DNA of 64,000 nt. It comes from Halobacterium sp. KA-4 (GTDB lineage: Archaea; Halobacteriota; Halobacteria; Halobacteriales; Halobacteriaceae). The position numbers and the translations under genes are program-made. Shown here in pieces: positions 1-8,432 of the stretch. The notes beneath the pieces were generated by a model. The model worked only from the letters and a program-made list of their open reading frames with translations, was not told the DNA's origin and did no database searches. The stretch's first letter is position 1. Every line of letters starts with the position of its first letter. The stretch is from contig NZ_JAJJZG010000014.1 of the NCBI RefSeq assembly GCF_021028995.1, forward strand, positions 32,053 to 96,052, given 5' to 3'.

Positions 1-121
1 CGTTACGGCTGCCCGGAATGTGCCACTCCTGGAAGTCTTCTTCGTGGCGAATATCCAGCACGAGTGGGCCATCATCATCCTGTACCTGTTCGCCGAGTTC
101 CGCTGCCGAGAGTTCCTGCAT
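1..121 (-). CDS. Rhodanese-domain protein, C-terminus outside window
   Basis: Reading leftward from the ATG at 121, the protein begins MQELSAAELG and runs into LVLDIRHEEDF and EWHIPGSRN, the typical N-terminal half of a rhodanese domain (the D-x-R then H-I-P-G-(A/S) pattern). The catalytic cysteine loop lies beyond the window edge. Rhodaneses transfer sulfane sulfur, which fits the sulfur genes that follow. It is divergent from the HTH regulator starting at 169, so the 47-base gap probably carries both promoters. Confidence 0.85.
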   Translation of the reverse strand, partial: MQELSAAELGEQVQDDDGPLVLDIRHEEDFQEWHIPGSRN

Positions 122-168
122 CGGTAGTCTGGATTAGCAGATATATTATCATATGGGTACTGCCGGCC

Positions 169-945
169 ATGACCGGCACCGCTAATTACGTCGAGTTCGA
201 ACCTACGCGTATGGGACTGTACGAGGCCTCCATTCGAGTGAAACACGAATGCCCGTACCGACGGATTTCGGAGCGATACCCGGATCTGACAATACGTGAG
301 TGGCCGTTGAGCGACTGCCAAGTACTCGAAATCACAACGGAGACGACGCCAACCGACGAACTACTCGACGAGATCAACGAGATCGGCACCGTACTGTACG
401 AATCGGCGGACGACAACGGGTATCACGTCGTCACTCAGTCCTGTCTTTGCTCGCTCGAAGACTCCGTCATCGACCGCTTCGAGGAGCACAACTGCCTGTA
501 CCAGTCACCGACAATCTATCGTCAGGGCTGGGAGCACTACACGGTCGTCGCGTTCGACAGCGAGGACGTGCGCGAACTGCTCGAATCGCTCCGTTCCGAC
601 AGAGAGATCGAACTCCTCTCGAAGACGTCAATCTCGGAGACACAGATTCCCCACAGTATGCTGGCGCCGGCGAATCAGCTGTTCGAGGACATCACTGACC
701 GGCAGTTAGCCGCACTCCAGCTTGCCCTCGAAAGCGGCTACTACGAACAGCCCCGGAGGACGTCGCTCCGCGACCTCGCCGAACGGACGGCCGTCGCTCG
801 CTCGACGTACGAAGAACACCTCCGGAAGGCAGAGAACAAACTGCTCACGAACGCGGGCCAGTTCCTACGGCTGGTCACCGCGACCTCGACGACCGACCCA
901 CTGGGCATCGAGGACGGTCGACGAATCGAACAGGCCGCTGACTAA
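169..945 (+). CDS. Bacterioopsin-activator-type HTH transcriptional regulator
   Basis: About 258 residues. The last ~60 residues (LTDRQLAALQLALESGYYEQ ... RSTYEEHLRKAENKLL) match the HTH-10 (Bat-type) DNA-binding domain found in many haloarchaeal regulators; the N-terminal ~190 residues form the usual poorly conserved sensing domain, here with several cysteines (HECPYR, SDCQ, QSCLCS, HNCLYQ) that could report redox or metal state. An upstream in-frame start at 64 exists, but the ATG at 169 gives the family-typical start and leaves a TATA-like stretch (atatattatcatat, 141-154) just in front. Its place at the head of the sulfur/cyd block suggests it controls that block; this is inference. Confidence 0.8.
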   Translation: MTGTANYVEFEPTRMGLYEASIRVKHECPYRRISERYPDLTIREWPLSDCQVLEITTETTPTDELLDEINEIGTVLYESADDNGYHVVTQSCLCSLEDSVIDRFEEHNCLYQSPTIYRQGWEHYTVVAFDSEDVRELLESLRSDREIELLSKTSISETQIPHSMLAPANQLFEDITDRQLAALQLALESGYYEQPRRTSLRDLAERTAVARSTYEEHLRKAENKLLTNAGQFLRLVTATSTTDPLGIEDGRRIEQAAD

Positions 946-961
946 CGACGGTCGGCAAAGA

Positions 962-2137
962 CTACAGCAGCAACGCACCAGCGGCATACGCGAGGGCGAA
1001 CGAGAGGGCGAACGATCCGATCCACGCACCAATCGTCACACCGATTTTCCGGGCGTCTACCGCTTCTCGACCGCCGACAGCGGCACCACTTCCGATGATG
1101 GCGCTGACGACGATTTCGTTGAACGAAACTGGGACTCCCAGCAACACGGCCAGCTGTGCGATCAGGAACGAGGGGACGAGCGCCGAGATGGAGCGTCGCG
1201 GCCCAAGCGATGAATAGTCCTGAGCGAGCGACTTGATCATCCGTGGCGCACCCGTCCACGAGCCGACGAGCATCCCGAGGCCGCCGCCGACGAGCACGGC
1301 GAACGTCGAGACCATCCCTACCTCGTCGAGCAGCGGCAACAGCGGCCCGACGGCGAGCCCGACCTGACTCCCGCCGGCGGAGAACGCCACGAGCGACCCG
1401 AGCGCGAGCAGCACACGCCGCAGGCCACCGCGCTCGTCGCGACTGACATCCCACCAGACGACCACCGCGACGACGAGCGCTGCGAAGCCGGTAATCCCGA
1501 CCGCCGACGCAAGTCCATCGACTGCCAGCGTCCGCTGTCCGAGCCCACGGATGGTTCCCGCTGCGCTCCCTTCACCGAGAAAACTGAACTGAACGTTTAC
1601 GAGGACGGCCCCGACGAGGCCTGCGAGAACGGGGATACTGTACCGCTCGGGGACGTCGGGGCGTGGTAGCAGGCTTGCGATGGTGAACGCGATGCCGCCG
1701 CCGATGAACGGAGTCAACACCCAGACGGCGGCAATCTGCTGGTACTTCGGCCAGACCGGTGAGCCGCCAAGCGCGAGGCCGACGCCAATTACAGCGCCGG
1801 TCACGGTGAACGCCGTCGCGATGGGATAGCCGGTTGTGATGCCGATTGCCATCAGCCCCGCACCCAACACGAGTACGAGGATGACACCGGCGACCGGGAG
1901 ACTGATTCCACCGACGAGGCCGCTCCCGATGGCTTCCGAGACGTTGCCGCCTTGCGTGACGGCACCGACGAAGCCGAAAAGGCCGACGAGGAGGGCGGCA
2001 CGCATCGTCGAGATGGCGTTCGCCCCGACGGCAGGGGCATACGGCGTCGCCCCACTCGAGCCGGCGCCGATAACCCACGCCATGAACAGGCTAGCCAGCG
2101 CTGCACCGACGAAGAGGGCGATGAGAGCGGGGTCCAT
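962..2137 (-). CDS. PiT-family inorganic anion permease (phosphate/sulfate-type)
   Basis: 391 residues, almost entirely hydrophobic with about ten predicted membrane helices. The PiT signature appears twice: an N-terminal copy near GANAISTMRAALLVGLFGF and a C-terminal copy around FNEIVVSAIIGSGAAVGG. PiT proteins are cation-coupled phosphate carriers, but family members beside sulfur genes have been proposed to carry sulfate or thiosulfate. It follows two YeeE-type genes on the same strand, so sulfur oxyanion transport is plausible here; the substrate cannot be read from sequence. The gene ends only 17 bases from the convergent regulator. Confidence 0.85.
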   Translation of the reverse strand: MDPALIALFVGAALASLFMAWVIGAGSSGATPYAPAVGANAISTMRAALLVGLFGFVGAVTQGGNVSEAIGSGLVGGISLPVAGVILVLVLGAGLMAIGITTGYPIATAFTVTGAVIGVGLALGGSPVWPKYQQIAAVWVLTPFIGGGIAFTIASLLPRPDVPERYSIPVLAGLVGAVLVNVQFSFLGEGSAAGTIRGLGQRTLAVDGLASAVGITGFAALVVAVVVWWDVSRDERGGLRRVLLALGSLVAFSAGGSQVGLAVGPLLPLLDEVGMVSTFAVLVGGGLGMLVGSWTGAPRMIKSLAQDYSSLGPRRSISALVPSFLIAQLAVLLGVPVSFNEIVVSAIIGSGAAVGGREAVDARKIGVTIGAWIGSFALSFALAYAAGALLL

Positions 2138-2147
2138 AAACAGTGAG

Positions 2148-2606
2148 TTAGTCTGCGCCCGTCACGGCAGCGTCACGCGCCTGGCTGCGGCTCCGCCAGA
2201 AGCCCTGGGCGTACGCGCCGAGGAACATCCCGGCGAGCGCCCAGAGGATGGTGATGTTCCCGATGCCGAGGCTCGCGTAGGCGGCGCCCGGGCAGATGCC
2301 GGAGAGCCCCCAGCCGACGCCGAAAATGGCGCCACCGATGAGGACGTTCCGGTCGAAGGACTTCAGGCGGCGCTCGAAGCTATCGCCGGTCAGCGGCGCG
2401 CGGCCCAACAGCCGCGGCGCGAGGAAGAACGTCACGCCCGTCACGGCGGCGCCGCCGAACATCACGAACACCAGCCCGAAGTCCTCGAACTGGAGGAAGT
2501 TCAGGACGACCTCGGGCCGGGCCATCTGGCTGTACGCGAGCCCGAACCCGAAGATGAGGCCGCCGACGAGAATCAACGGCATGAACGCTGGATGCCGGTC
2601 ACTCAT
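2148..2606 (-). CDS. YeeE/YedE-family sulfur transporter, second half
   Basis: About 152 residues starting MSDRHPAFMPLILVGGLIFG. It has four to five membrane helices and the YeeE signature GVGWGLSGICPGAAYASLG, where the conserved cysteine in a G-x-C-P-G loop is part of the thiosulfate relay path in characterised YeeE. The ATG at 2606 overlaps the stop of the preceding gene (TAATG), so the two halves are translationally coupled and probably assemble together. A longer in-frame extension upstream is out-of-frame shadow of that gene and was not used. Confidence 0.88.
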   Translation of the reverse strand: MSDRHPAFMPLILVGGLIFGFGLAYSQMARPEVVLNFLQFEDFGLVFVMFGGAAVTGVTFFLAPRLLGRAPLTGDSFERRLKSFDRNVLIGGAIFGVGWGLSGICPGAAYASLGIGNITILWALAGMFLGAYAQGFWRSRSQARDAAVTGAD

Positions 2607-3097
2607 TACGGGCTCACCCCCAGTGCGGCGACCACTTGTGCGGTCACGATGGCGACGGTGAGGAACGCGAGGACGCCCACGATGGACGTCTTCGACGCCG
2701 ACCCGACGCCACAGACGCCGTGGCCCGACGTACAGCCCTTGCCGACGCGCGTGCCGATGCCGACGAAGACACCGCCGACGAGCAGCCGCCACGGCTGGAC
2801 GTCGGTCGTCCATGCGCCGCCCTGATAGACGACGGCGTAGACGGCCGCGCCGAGGACGATGCCGAGCGTGAACACGAGCCGCCAGTCCCGAGAGGTGACG
2901 TACTGCTGGAAGCGGGACTGGTCGGAGACGTACGACAGCGTCGACTCCAGGAACGTGCTGGCGCCGGCGCTGATGCCGGTTCCGAGGTAGATGACGGTGA
3001 CGCCGAGCCCGACCAGCAGTCCGCCGATAGCGTAGCGGCTGATGCCGTTCGGGAACAGCTCAGCGGCGACCTGTAGTGGAAGTGGGTCAAGTACCAT
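2606..3097 (-). CDS. YeeE/YedE-family sulfur transporter, first half
   Basis: 163 residues, membrane protein. The motif TRVGKGCTSGHGVCG near residues 117-131 is the YeeE G-C-T-S-G-H-G-x-C-G loop with two cysteines. In single-chain bacterial YeeE two such halves are fused; here they are separate, adjacent and overlapping genes. It lies 8 bases after the persulfide-dioxygenase-type gene, so transport and oxidation/relay are probably one transcript. Confidence 0.9.
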   Translation of the reverse strand: MVLDPLPLQVAAELFPNGISRYAIGGLLVGLGVTVIYLGTGISAGASTFLESTLSYVSDQSRFQQYVTSRDWRLVFTLGIVLGAAVYAVVYQGGAWTTDVQPWRLLVGGVFVGIGTRVGKGCTSGHGVCGVGSASKTSIVGVLAFLTVAIVTAQVVAALGVSP

Positions 3098-3105
3098 CGG
3101 CGTCG

Positions 3106-4299
3106 TTAGTCACCTGCGAGGGAGTCCTGGCTGGCTGCGCAGTTGTTCGGGCCGAGCTCCAGGGTGAACGCTTCCTCGTCGTCGACGGCGTGCTGGCCGA
3201 GGTTCGTCGCGATGATGTCCTCGTAGTTCGCCGGCCGCGGCGGCATGTCCGAGAGGACCAGGTCGACGAACTCCTGTTCGTCCATCGTGAGCGCGTCCAT
3301 CTCCTCGACGAGTTCGCCGATGGGCGCGGTGTAGGTGCCGTCGGCGGCTGGCTCGGCGGCGTCGCTGAAGTGCGCGCCACCGACGAGCGTGTCGTCGGGT
3401 AGCGTCAGCACGCGCTCCTGGAGGGACTCGTAGAGCATGCGCGCGGCGTCCGGCGCGCCGTCGTCGCCCTCTTCGAGGTCGGGGCGGGCGACGCTCTCGA
3501 TGAACAGCCCGTCGCCGGTCGCGAGCAGGCTGTCGTCGACGAGGTACGAGGTCATCCCGGTCGTGTGACCGGGCGTGTAGACAGCTTCGATGGTAGCGTC
3601 GCCGACGTCGAAGGTGTCGCCGTCTGCGGCGGTCGTCATGTCGTCGGCGTACGTGATGCCACGGTCGACAGCGGCCTCCGGGATGACGCCCTCGATGCCC
3701 TCCTCAGCGAGATTGCGAACACCGGAAATGTGGTCGGCGTGGACGTGGGTATCTAGGGCGTACTGCAGGTCGACGCCGAGGTCGTCGGCGTCGTCAAGGT
3801 AGCGGTCGGTGAACGCCCGCAGCGGATCGATGATCGCGGCTTCGCCATCGTCGTACAGCAGGTAGCCGAGACAGCCCGAGGAGGGGCGCTGGTACTGCAG
3901 CAGCGTGCCGGCGCCGTCGTAGCCTTCGACTTCGACGGCCTCGTAGATGCGCGCCCAGCCGTTCATCCCATCTTCGAGGTGGTCGACGTCGTAGCCGCGT
4001 TCCGCGAGCGTGCCCGCGACGAACTCGCTGGCGCCGCCCTTCGCGCACAGGACGGTCACTTCGCGGTCGTCGGGAATCTGGTCGAGGACGTCCTCGTCGA
4101 TGTCGTCCTCGAGGAATTCGAAGTACGGGACGTTGATCGACGTGACGTTCTCCCCGTCGATGTGCCACTCTTCGTAGTCGCTGGTCATTCGCGCGTCGAG
4201 GAGCGTGACGTCCTCGCCGGCGTCGATGCGATCTTTGAGCGATTCCGGATCGACGGATTCCACGTCGGCGTCCGGAGTCGGAAAGTCGTCGGCGTTCAT
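3106..4299 (-). CDS. Rhodanese / metallo-beta-lactamase fusion, persulfide dioxygenase type
   Basis: 397 residues. Residues ~15-125 are a rhodanese domain (LLDARMTSDYEEWHI; active-site loop VLCAKGGASEF with the Cys nucleophile). Residues ~135-330 are a metallo-beta-lactamase domain: THVHADH metal motif, the VYTPGHTTG histidine, and LLATGDGLFI with the bridging aspartate. This pairing is known in persulfide dioxygenase/rhodanese fusions that oxidise glutathione-type persulfides to sulfite and relay sulfane sulfur. Bacterial fusions usually have the dioxygenase first; here the rhodanese is N-terminal. It heads the leftward sulfur transport operon and is divergent from tusA. Confidence 0.88.
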   Translation of the reverse strand: MNADDFPTPDADVESVDPESLKDRIDAGEDVTLLDARMTSDYEEWHIDGENVTSINVPYFEFLEDDIDEDVLDQIPDDREVTVLCAKGGASEFVAGTLAERGYDVDHLEDGMNGWARIYEAVEVEGYDGAGTLLQYQRPSSGCLGYLLYDDGEAAIIDPLRAFTDRYLDDADDLGVDLQYALDTHVHADHISGVRNLAEEGIEGVIPEAAVDRGITYADDMTTAADGDTFDVGDATIEAVYTPGHTTGMTSYLVDDSLLATGDGLFIESVARPDLEEGDDGAPDAARMLYESLQERVLTLPDDTLVGGAHFSDAAEPAADGTYTAPIGELVEEMDALTMDEQEFVDLVLSDMPPRPANYEDIIATNLGQHAVDDEEAFTLELGPNNCAASQDSLAGD

Positions 4300-4548
4300 A
4301 TTGTGCAGTCGCTTCTACTGGGTGGACGCACAAAAGCATTTGCATAGTAATTCCCATTCCAAGCAATACTGTAGGGTGGCGATATTCTGAATACCACGCC
4401 TAAATGCCTATTTGTAGGTATTACGGCGTTCAAACCCGGTTCCCTCGCCCAGCAGTAGTTGGTGGTTTCCACAAGAATCGACAATCTTTTAGTTGCGTAG
4501 TAGGTATTGTGCGATAGCTCCAAGACAGACTACCGGAGCAGACAAACC
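4300..4548. promoter_or_regulatory. Divergent promoter region between persulfide dioxygenase and tusA
   Basis: A 249-base, relatively A+T-rich gap separates two divergently transcribed sulfur operons. Rightward, an A/T-rich TATA-like stretch (acaatcttttag, ~4479-4490) lies ~60 bases before the tusA ATG. Leftward, A/T-rich sequence (4330-4370) precedes the fusion gene. No coding potential seen. Shared control of the two operons is inference from the layout. Confidence 0.5.
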
Positions 4549-4794
4549 ATGAGTGCAGATTACGACATCACGGAGACGCTCGACGTCAAAGGCGCATCGT
4601 GCCCCATGCCAGTAGTGAAGACGAAGTCAGCCATCGACGACCTCGCCGAGGGTGAAATCCTCGAAGTATTGGCGACTGACGCTGGAAGCATGAGCGACAT
4701 CGAAGGCTGGGCCTCCGGCACCGCCGGCGTCGAGCTCGTCGACCAGCAGGAAGGCGACGACGTGTACACGCACTACGTCCGCAAGACGGAGTAA
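4549..4794 (+). CDS. tusA: TusA-family sulfurtransferase
   Basis: 81 residues beginning MSADYDITETLDVKGASCPM. The C-P-x-P motif (ASCPMPVVKTKSAI) carries the sulfur-relay cysteine, and the rest fits the small alpha/beta TusA/SirA fold. TusA accepts persulfide sulfur and passes it to partners such as DsrE proteins; the next gene, two bases downstream, is exactly such a partner. The ATG at 4549 was chosen over an upstream in-frame start because it gives the family N-terminus. Confidence 0.93.
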   Translation: MSADYDITETLDVKGASCPMPVVKTKSAIDDLAEGEILEVLATDAGSMSDIEGWASGTAGVELVDQQEGDDVYTHYVRKTE

Positions 4795-4796
4795 CG

Positions 4797-5369
4797 ATGA
4801 GCACGGACACACCCGACGCGTCCGCCGACGACACGCCCTCGCGTGCGGAACTCGCCGCACGCGTCGACGAACTCGAAGACGCGCTCGCCGAAGCCACCAG
4901 CGAGGACGACGCCAAGAAGATGAGCATCATCGCCACGAAGGGCACGCTCGACATGGCGTACCCGCCGCTCATCCTCGCCAGCACCGCGGCCGCGTTCGGC
5001 TACGAGGTGACCGTCTTTCACACGTTCTGGGGGCTGGAAATCCTCCACGAGGAACGCTCGAAGAACCTCAAACTCAGCTCCGTCGGCAACCCGAACATGC
5101 CCGTCCCGAACGCCGTCGCAGCGCTCCCAGGCATGGACCGCGTGACGACGAAGATGATGGAGAAGAAAATCGACGACAACGACACCGCCACCATCGAGGA
5201 ACTCATCGAGACGAGCCTCGACATGGGCGTCGAGTTCCAGGCCTGTCAGATGACCATCGACCTGATGGACTACGACGAGGACGACTTCTACGACGGCGTC
5301 ACCACCGGCGTCGGCGCGGCGACCGCCCTCCAAGACATGGCCGAGGCCGACATCCAGCTCCTCGTCTGA
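4797..5369 (+). CDS. DsrE/DsrF/DrsH-like sulfur-relay protein
   Basis: 190 residues. A charged N-terminal coiled-coil stretch (residues ~15-42) precedes a DsrE-fold domain beginning MSIIATKGTLDMAYPPLIL and including EVTVFHTFWGLEIL. The cysteine in EFQACQMTIDLM near residue 148 is the probable sulfur carrier. It is the DrsH/peroxiredoxin-like group usually found next to tusA and YeeE genes. Its start sits at the tusA stop, so the two are co-transcribed. Confidence 0.9.
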   Translation: MSTDTPDASADDTPSRAELAARVDELEDALAEATSEDDAKKMSIIATKGTLDMAYPPLILASTAAAFGYEVTVFHTFWGLEILHEERSKNLKLSSVGNPNMPVPNAVAALPGMDRVTTKMMEKKIDDNDTATIEELIETSLDMGVEFQACQMTIDLMDYDEDDFYDGVTTGVGAATALQDMAEADIQLLV

Positions 5370-5487
5370 ACTCCGATGCACAAACCCGGGAGCCCGATTC
5401 CCAGCTTTCCAGTGCCTTAGGCGGGCAGAAACCACCGAAGCGGTCGACCTGCTCGTGTTGTCCAGCCAAGTTCGGTCTGGGAGGATG

Positions 5488-6483
5488 TCACCCGCCGTAA
5501 CCCTCGCCCTCGATTGGACCGCTGAACACGCCGTAAAGGAATTTGAAGTACCACAAGACCAGCAGCAGGACCGGGAATCCGAGGACGGTCACGAGGTTCA
5601 ACGCTAGCGGCGACACGACGGCTTCTCTCACCAGCAGTCCGGTCGGCGGATAGACCGTCGGATACAGCAACACCGCGACCAAGAGCGTCAGCAGCGTGGG
5701 GAGCGCCAGCGCGCTCGCGAGCCAGGCTCGGTACCGGCCGCGTCTGGCCAGCACGCTCCCGCCCACCCCGGCGACGATAGAGAGCGCGACGACTGCAGCG
5801 ACGGGCAGCGAGAGCACCGCGCTGGCGGCCCCACCCGCATCGGTCGCGACGACGGTCCCCAACAGGACGACCACGCCGCCGAGGTACGCGACCGTCGCGC
5901 CGACGCCGTACGAACGCAACTCCGACGCCAACCCAGGGTCGGTCTTCGCGGCGAGGAACGCCGCCCCCGTGACTATCGAGACCGCGACCAGACCGACGCC
6001 GGTCAACACCACCGGTAGCGTCGCCCCACCGAATAGCCACCGGCCGGCGAGCATCCCCAACAGCAGCGGCGCGAACACGCTCCCGCCGACGAAGGCGTAG
6101 TCGGTGTAGCGCTTCCAGCGCTCGTCCTCGCGCTGCTCGCGGAGCTCCGGACCGAGCCCGCGGAACACCAACGCAACGACGAACCCGAGTGCGAGCAGAT
6201 AGTTGTCCGCCAGGAGCCGCGAGTACACGCACGGGAACGCCGCTAGCAACATCGTCCCGAACGCCACGACCCACACCTCGTTGGCGTCCCACACCGGGCC
6301 GAACGCCGCTAGGAACGTCTCCCGCTCGTGTTCGTCCGTCCGGGTCGCGTACAGCATCCCGATACCGAAGTCGAAGCCATCAAGGACGATGTACATCCCC
6401 AACGCGAACACCACGGCGCCGAACCAGACCTCCGGCAGGGAGTCGACGAGGTACGTGTCGACGGGAATCAGTGGGTCAGTCAT
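5488..6483 (-). CDS. cydB: Cytochrome bd-type quinol oxidase subunit II
   Basis: 331 residues, about eight to nine membrane helices, with CydB landmarks: YIVLDGFDFGIGML near the N-terminus and FGPVWDANEVWVVAFG with the conserved W-D-x-N-E-V-W. It pairs with CydA to reduce oxygen with electrons from quinol. Its start overlaps the end of cydA by 8 bases. Nothing resembling a small CydX subunit was seen. Linked to the sulfur genes, it may take electrons released during sulfide/persulfide oxidation or protect against sulfide, since bd oxidases resist sulfide better than haem-copper oxidases (known for bacteria; inferred here). Confidence 0.95.
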   Translation of the reverse strand: MTDPLIPVDTYLVDSLPEVWFGAVVFALGMYIVLDGFDFGIGMLYATRTDEHERETFLAAFGPVWDANEVWVVAFGTMLLAAFPCVYSRLLADNYLLALGFVVALVFRGLGPELREQREDERWKRYTDYAFVGGSVFAPLLLGMLAGRWLFGGATLPVVLTGVGLVAVSIVTGAAFLAAKTDPGLASELRSYGVGATVAYLGGVVVLLGTVVATDAGGAASAVLSLPVAAVVALSIVAGVGGSVLARRGRYRAWLASALALPTLLTLLVAVLLYPTVYPPTGLLVREAVVSPLALNLVTVLGFPVLLLVLWYFKFLYGVFSGPIEGEGYGG

Positions 6484-7924
6484 CGCTGGTCACCCACGGG
6501 AGGGGCCCGCGCCAGCGGCCCGCACTCGACTCCTGGACGCCGAGCGACCGGAGCTCTCCATGAATCAGCCACTTCAGGACGTACAGCGCAGTCAGTATCA
6601 ACGCGATGTAGAGGACAACGAACCCGACGAGAGTCAGGGTCGCCTCGGTCCCAGTGAGCGTCGAGGAGACCGCCTCGCTCGTCTTGAGTTCGCCCTGGAT
6701 GACCCACGGTTGGCGGCCGATCTCGGTGACGTACCAGCCGGTGAGTAACGCCGCATAGCCGAATGGCGATGCCGCGATCATCGACTTCAGGTAGCGCGTA
6801 CTCTCTGTCAACCGTCCGCGGTACGTGAGGTACCCGCCCCAGAGCGCGAGCCCGATGAACAGGAACCCGAGCCCGACCATGAATCGGAACGACCAGAACA
6901 CGAGCGCAACGGGTGGGTTCTCCTCGTACTCGTTCAGGCCGATGACCTCGGCGTCGAAGTCGCCGCCACTGGCGAGGAACGACCCGACTCTGGGGAGACT
7001 CACCGTGAAGAGGTTCTCGGCGCGCGGGTCGGTGAGCGCGTCGAGGGACTTCGGGAACGCGAGCAGGTGGAGGTCGGCCGACCCCGTCTCGTAGTGGGCT
7101 TCCATCGCGGCGAACTTCTGGGGCTGCGTATCCTCAACGTGCCGGCCGTAGGCGTCACCGTGGACCGCTTGGAACGGCGCCGAGACGAGTAGCAGGACGA
7201 CGGCGAGTTTGAGCGCGGAGTTCCAGGCATCCGCGTCCGGCTTCTTCCAGACGAGGTATGCCGAGACGCCCGCGACGAGCAGCGCGACCGCTATCACCGA
7301 CGCGTTCATCATGTGAACGTACATCCACGGCATTCGCGGGGTGAGGAACGCTGCGACCGGGTCAGTGAGCTTGGCGATCTCCATCCCGTTGCGGGTGACC
7401 ATCTCGTAGCCCCGAGGCGTCTGCATCCACGAGTTGACGACCAGGATCCAGAACCCCGACAGCCAAGCACCGACGCCGACGAGGACCGAGGAGAGGACGT
7501 ACGTTCGGTCCGCGACCCGCTCGCGGCCGTACAGCAACACGCCGAGAAAGACGGCTTCCAAGAAGAACGCCATCTTCGCCTCGAACGCGAGTGGCCCACC
7601 AATCAGTTCACCGGCGATTGTGGCGAACTGCGGGAAGTTCGTCCCGAACTGGAAACTCATCGGGATACCGGTGACCGTTCCCATCACGAAGCCAACGGCG
7701 AACACCTTCACCCAAAACGAGCGTAACCGCGCATACCGCTGCTCGTTAGTCCGTACGTCTTTCCACGTGAAGTAGATAATAAACGGTGCGAGCCCGATCG
7801 AGAGAGACGCGAAAATGATGTGCACGGAGATCGTCCACCCGAACTGCATACGGCTCGCGATTTCTGGAGAGAGCAAGGCCATCCACCCCAGGTCGACGGT
7901 GGATAGAAGTGTCGCTGGGACCAT
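6476..7924 (-). CDS. cydA: Cytochrome bd-type quinol oxidase subunit I
   Basis: 482 residues, about nine membrane helices. Key features: RMQFGWTISVHIIF with a haem-ligand histidine, the quinol-binding loop region (PQKFAAMEAHYET), and the hallmark GRQPWVIQGELKT. The length is that of CydA proteins with a short Q-loop. It is the first gene of the cydAB pair, transcribed leftward from a promoter near 7990-8003 that overlaps a palindrome. Confidence 0.95.
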   Translation of the reverse strand: MVPATLLSTVDLGWMALLSPEIASRMQFGWTISVHIIFASLSIGLAPFIIYFTWKDVRTNEQRYARLRSFWVKVFAVGFVMGTVTGIPMSFQFGTNFPQFATIAGELIGGPLAFEAKMAFFLEAVFLGVLLYGRERVADRTYVLSSVLVGVGAWLSGFWILVVNSWMQTPRGYEMVTRNGMEIAKLTDPVAAFLTPRMPWMYVHMMNASVIAVALLVAGVSAYLVWKKPDADAWNSALKLAVVLLLVSAPFQAVHGDAYGRHVEDTQPQKFAAMEAHYETGSADLHLLAFPKSLDALTDPRAENLFTVSLPRVGSFLASGGDFDAEVIGLNEYEENPPVALVFWSFRFMVGLGFLFIGLALWGGYLTYRGRLTESTRYLKSMIAASPFGYAALLTGWYVTEIGRQPWVIQGELKTSEAVSSTLTGTEATLTLVGFVVLYIALILTALYVLKWLIHGELRSLGVQESSAGRWRGPLPWVTSDD

Positions 7925-7968
7925 GGGTAGACACTGCGGGGCGCAATATGATTAGTCATTAGGCGATT

Positions 7969-8003
7969 TCCCGAATTTCGGGATACCCCCACAAAATTTT
8001 ATA
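7969..8003 (-). promoter_or_regulatory. cydA promoter with palindromic operator
   Basis: On the minus strand a TATA-like box (within aaaattttata, ~7993-8003) is followed about 20 bases later by a perfect 7+1+7 palindrome, TCCCGAATTTCGGGA (7969-7983), which would overlap the transcription start. The ATG of cydA is at 7924, leaving a ~45-base leader. A palindrome on the start site is the usual place for a repressor. Which protein binds is unknown; the HTH regulator at 169-945 is one candidate. Confidence 0.55.
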
Positions 8004-8432
8004 GGTGAGGATATAAGTTCCCAAATACCCTAGAAAAGTTTGGGTTCTGATATACGCCGGGTTTGGAAACGAGAGGAACAGCATTGAACCTCTCGACGCG
8101 AGGACCACCGAGGCCGTGCGAGAAAACTGGTGCTATCAGAGGGAGAGGGTGGTCTTCGGTAGGAACCTAACCGCTCACGCTGCGCCGTCAGTGAGTGACG
8201 ACAAAGAGCTATCATTCCAGAGACGAACCGCTATCTCAGCGATCAGACGTCGATCAGGACAGCGTTAGCCAATTTGGTGGTGCGCCCAACAGGGCGGAAC
8301 AGGGTGCGGGACGGGGCAGGCGTCGACAAATAACCGCCTCCATTTCGGGGTGGCGCCAGCAGATGTGTGGTCTACTGATACAGGGGTCAGCCTGACGAAA
8401 TGCGATAGCCGAAGTAAACTCTTCTGCGGTTG
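8004..8432. other. Non-coding gap between cyd promoter and aminotransferase
   Basis: No frame shows a convincing protein; short open frames are arginine/serine-rich shadows. The sequence 8080-8400 has haloarchaeal coding-like composition without continuity, as in a decayed insertion sequence, but I could not identify a family. Confidence 0.4.
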
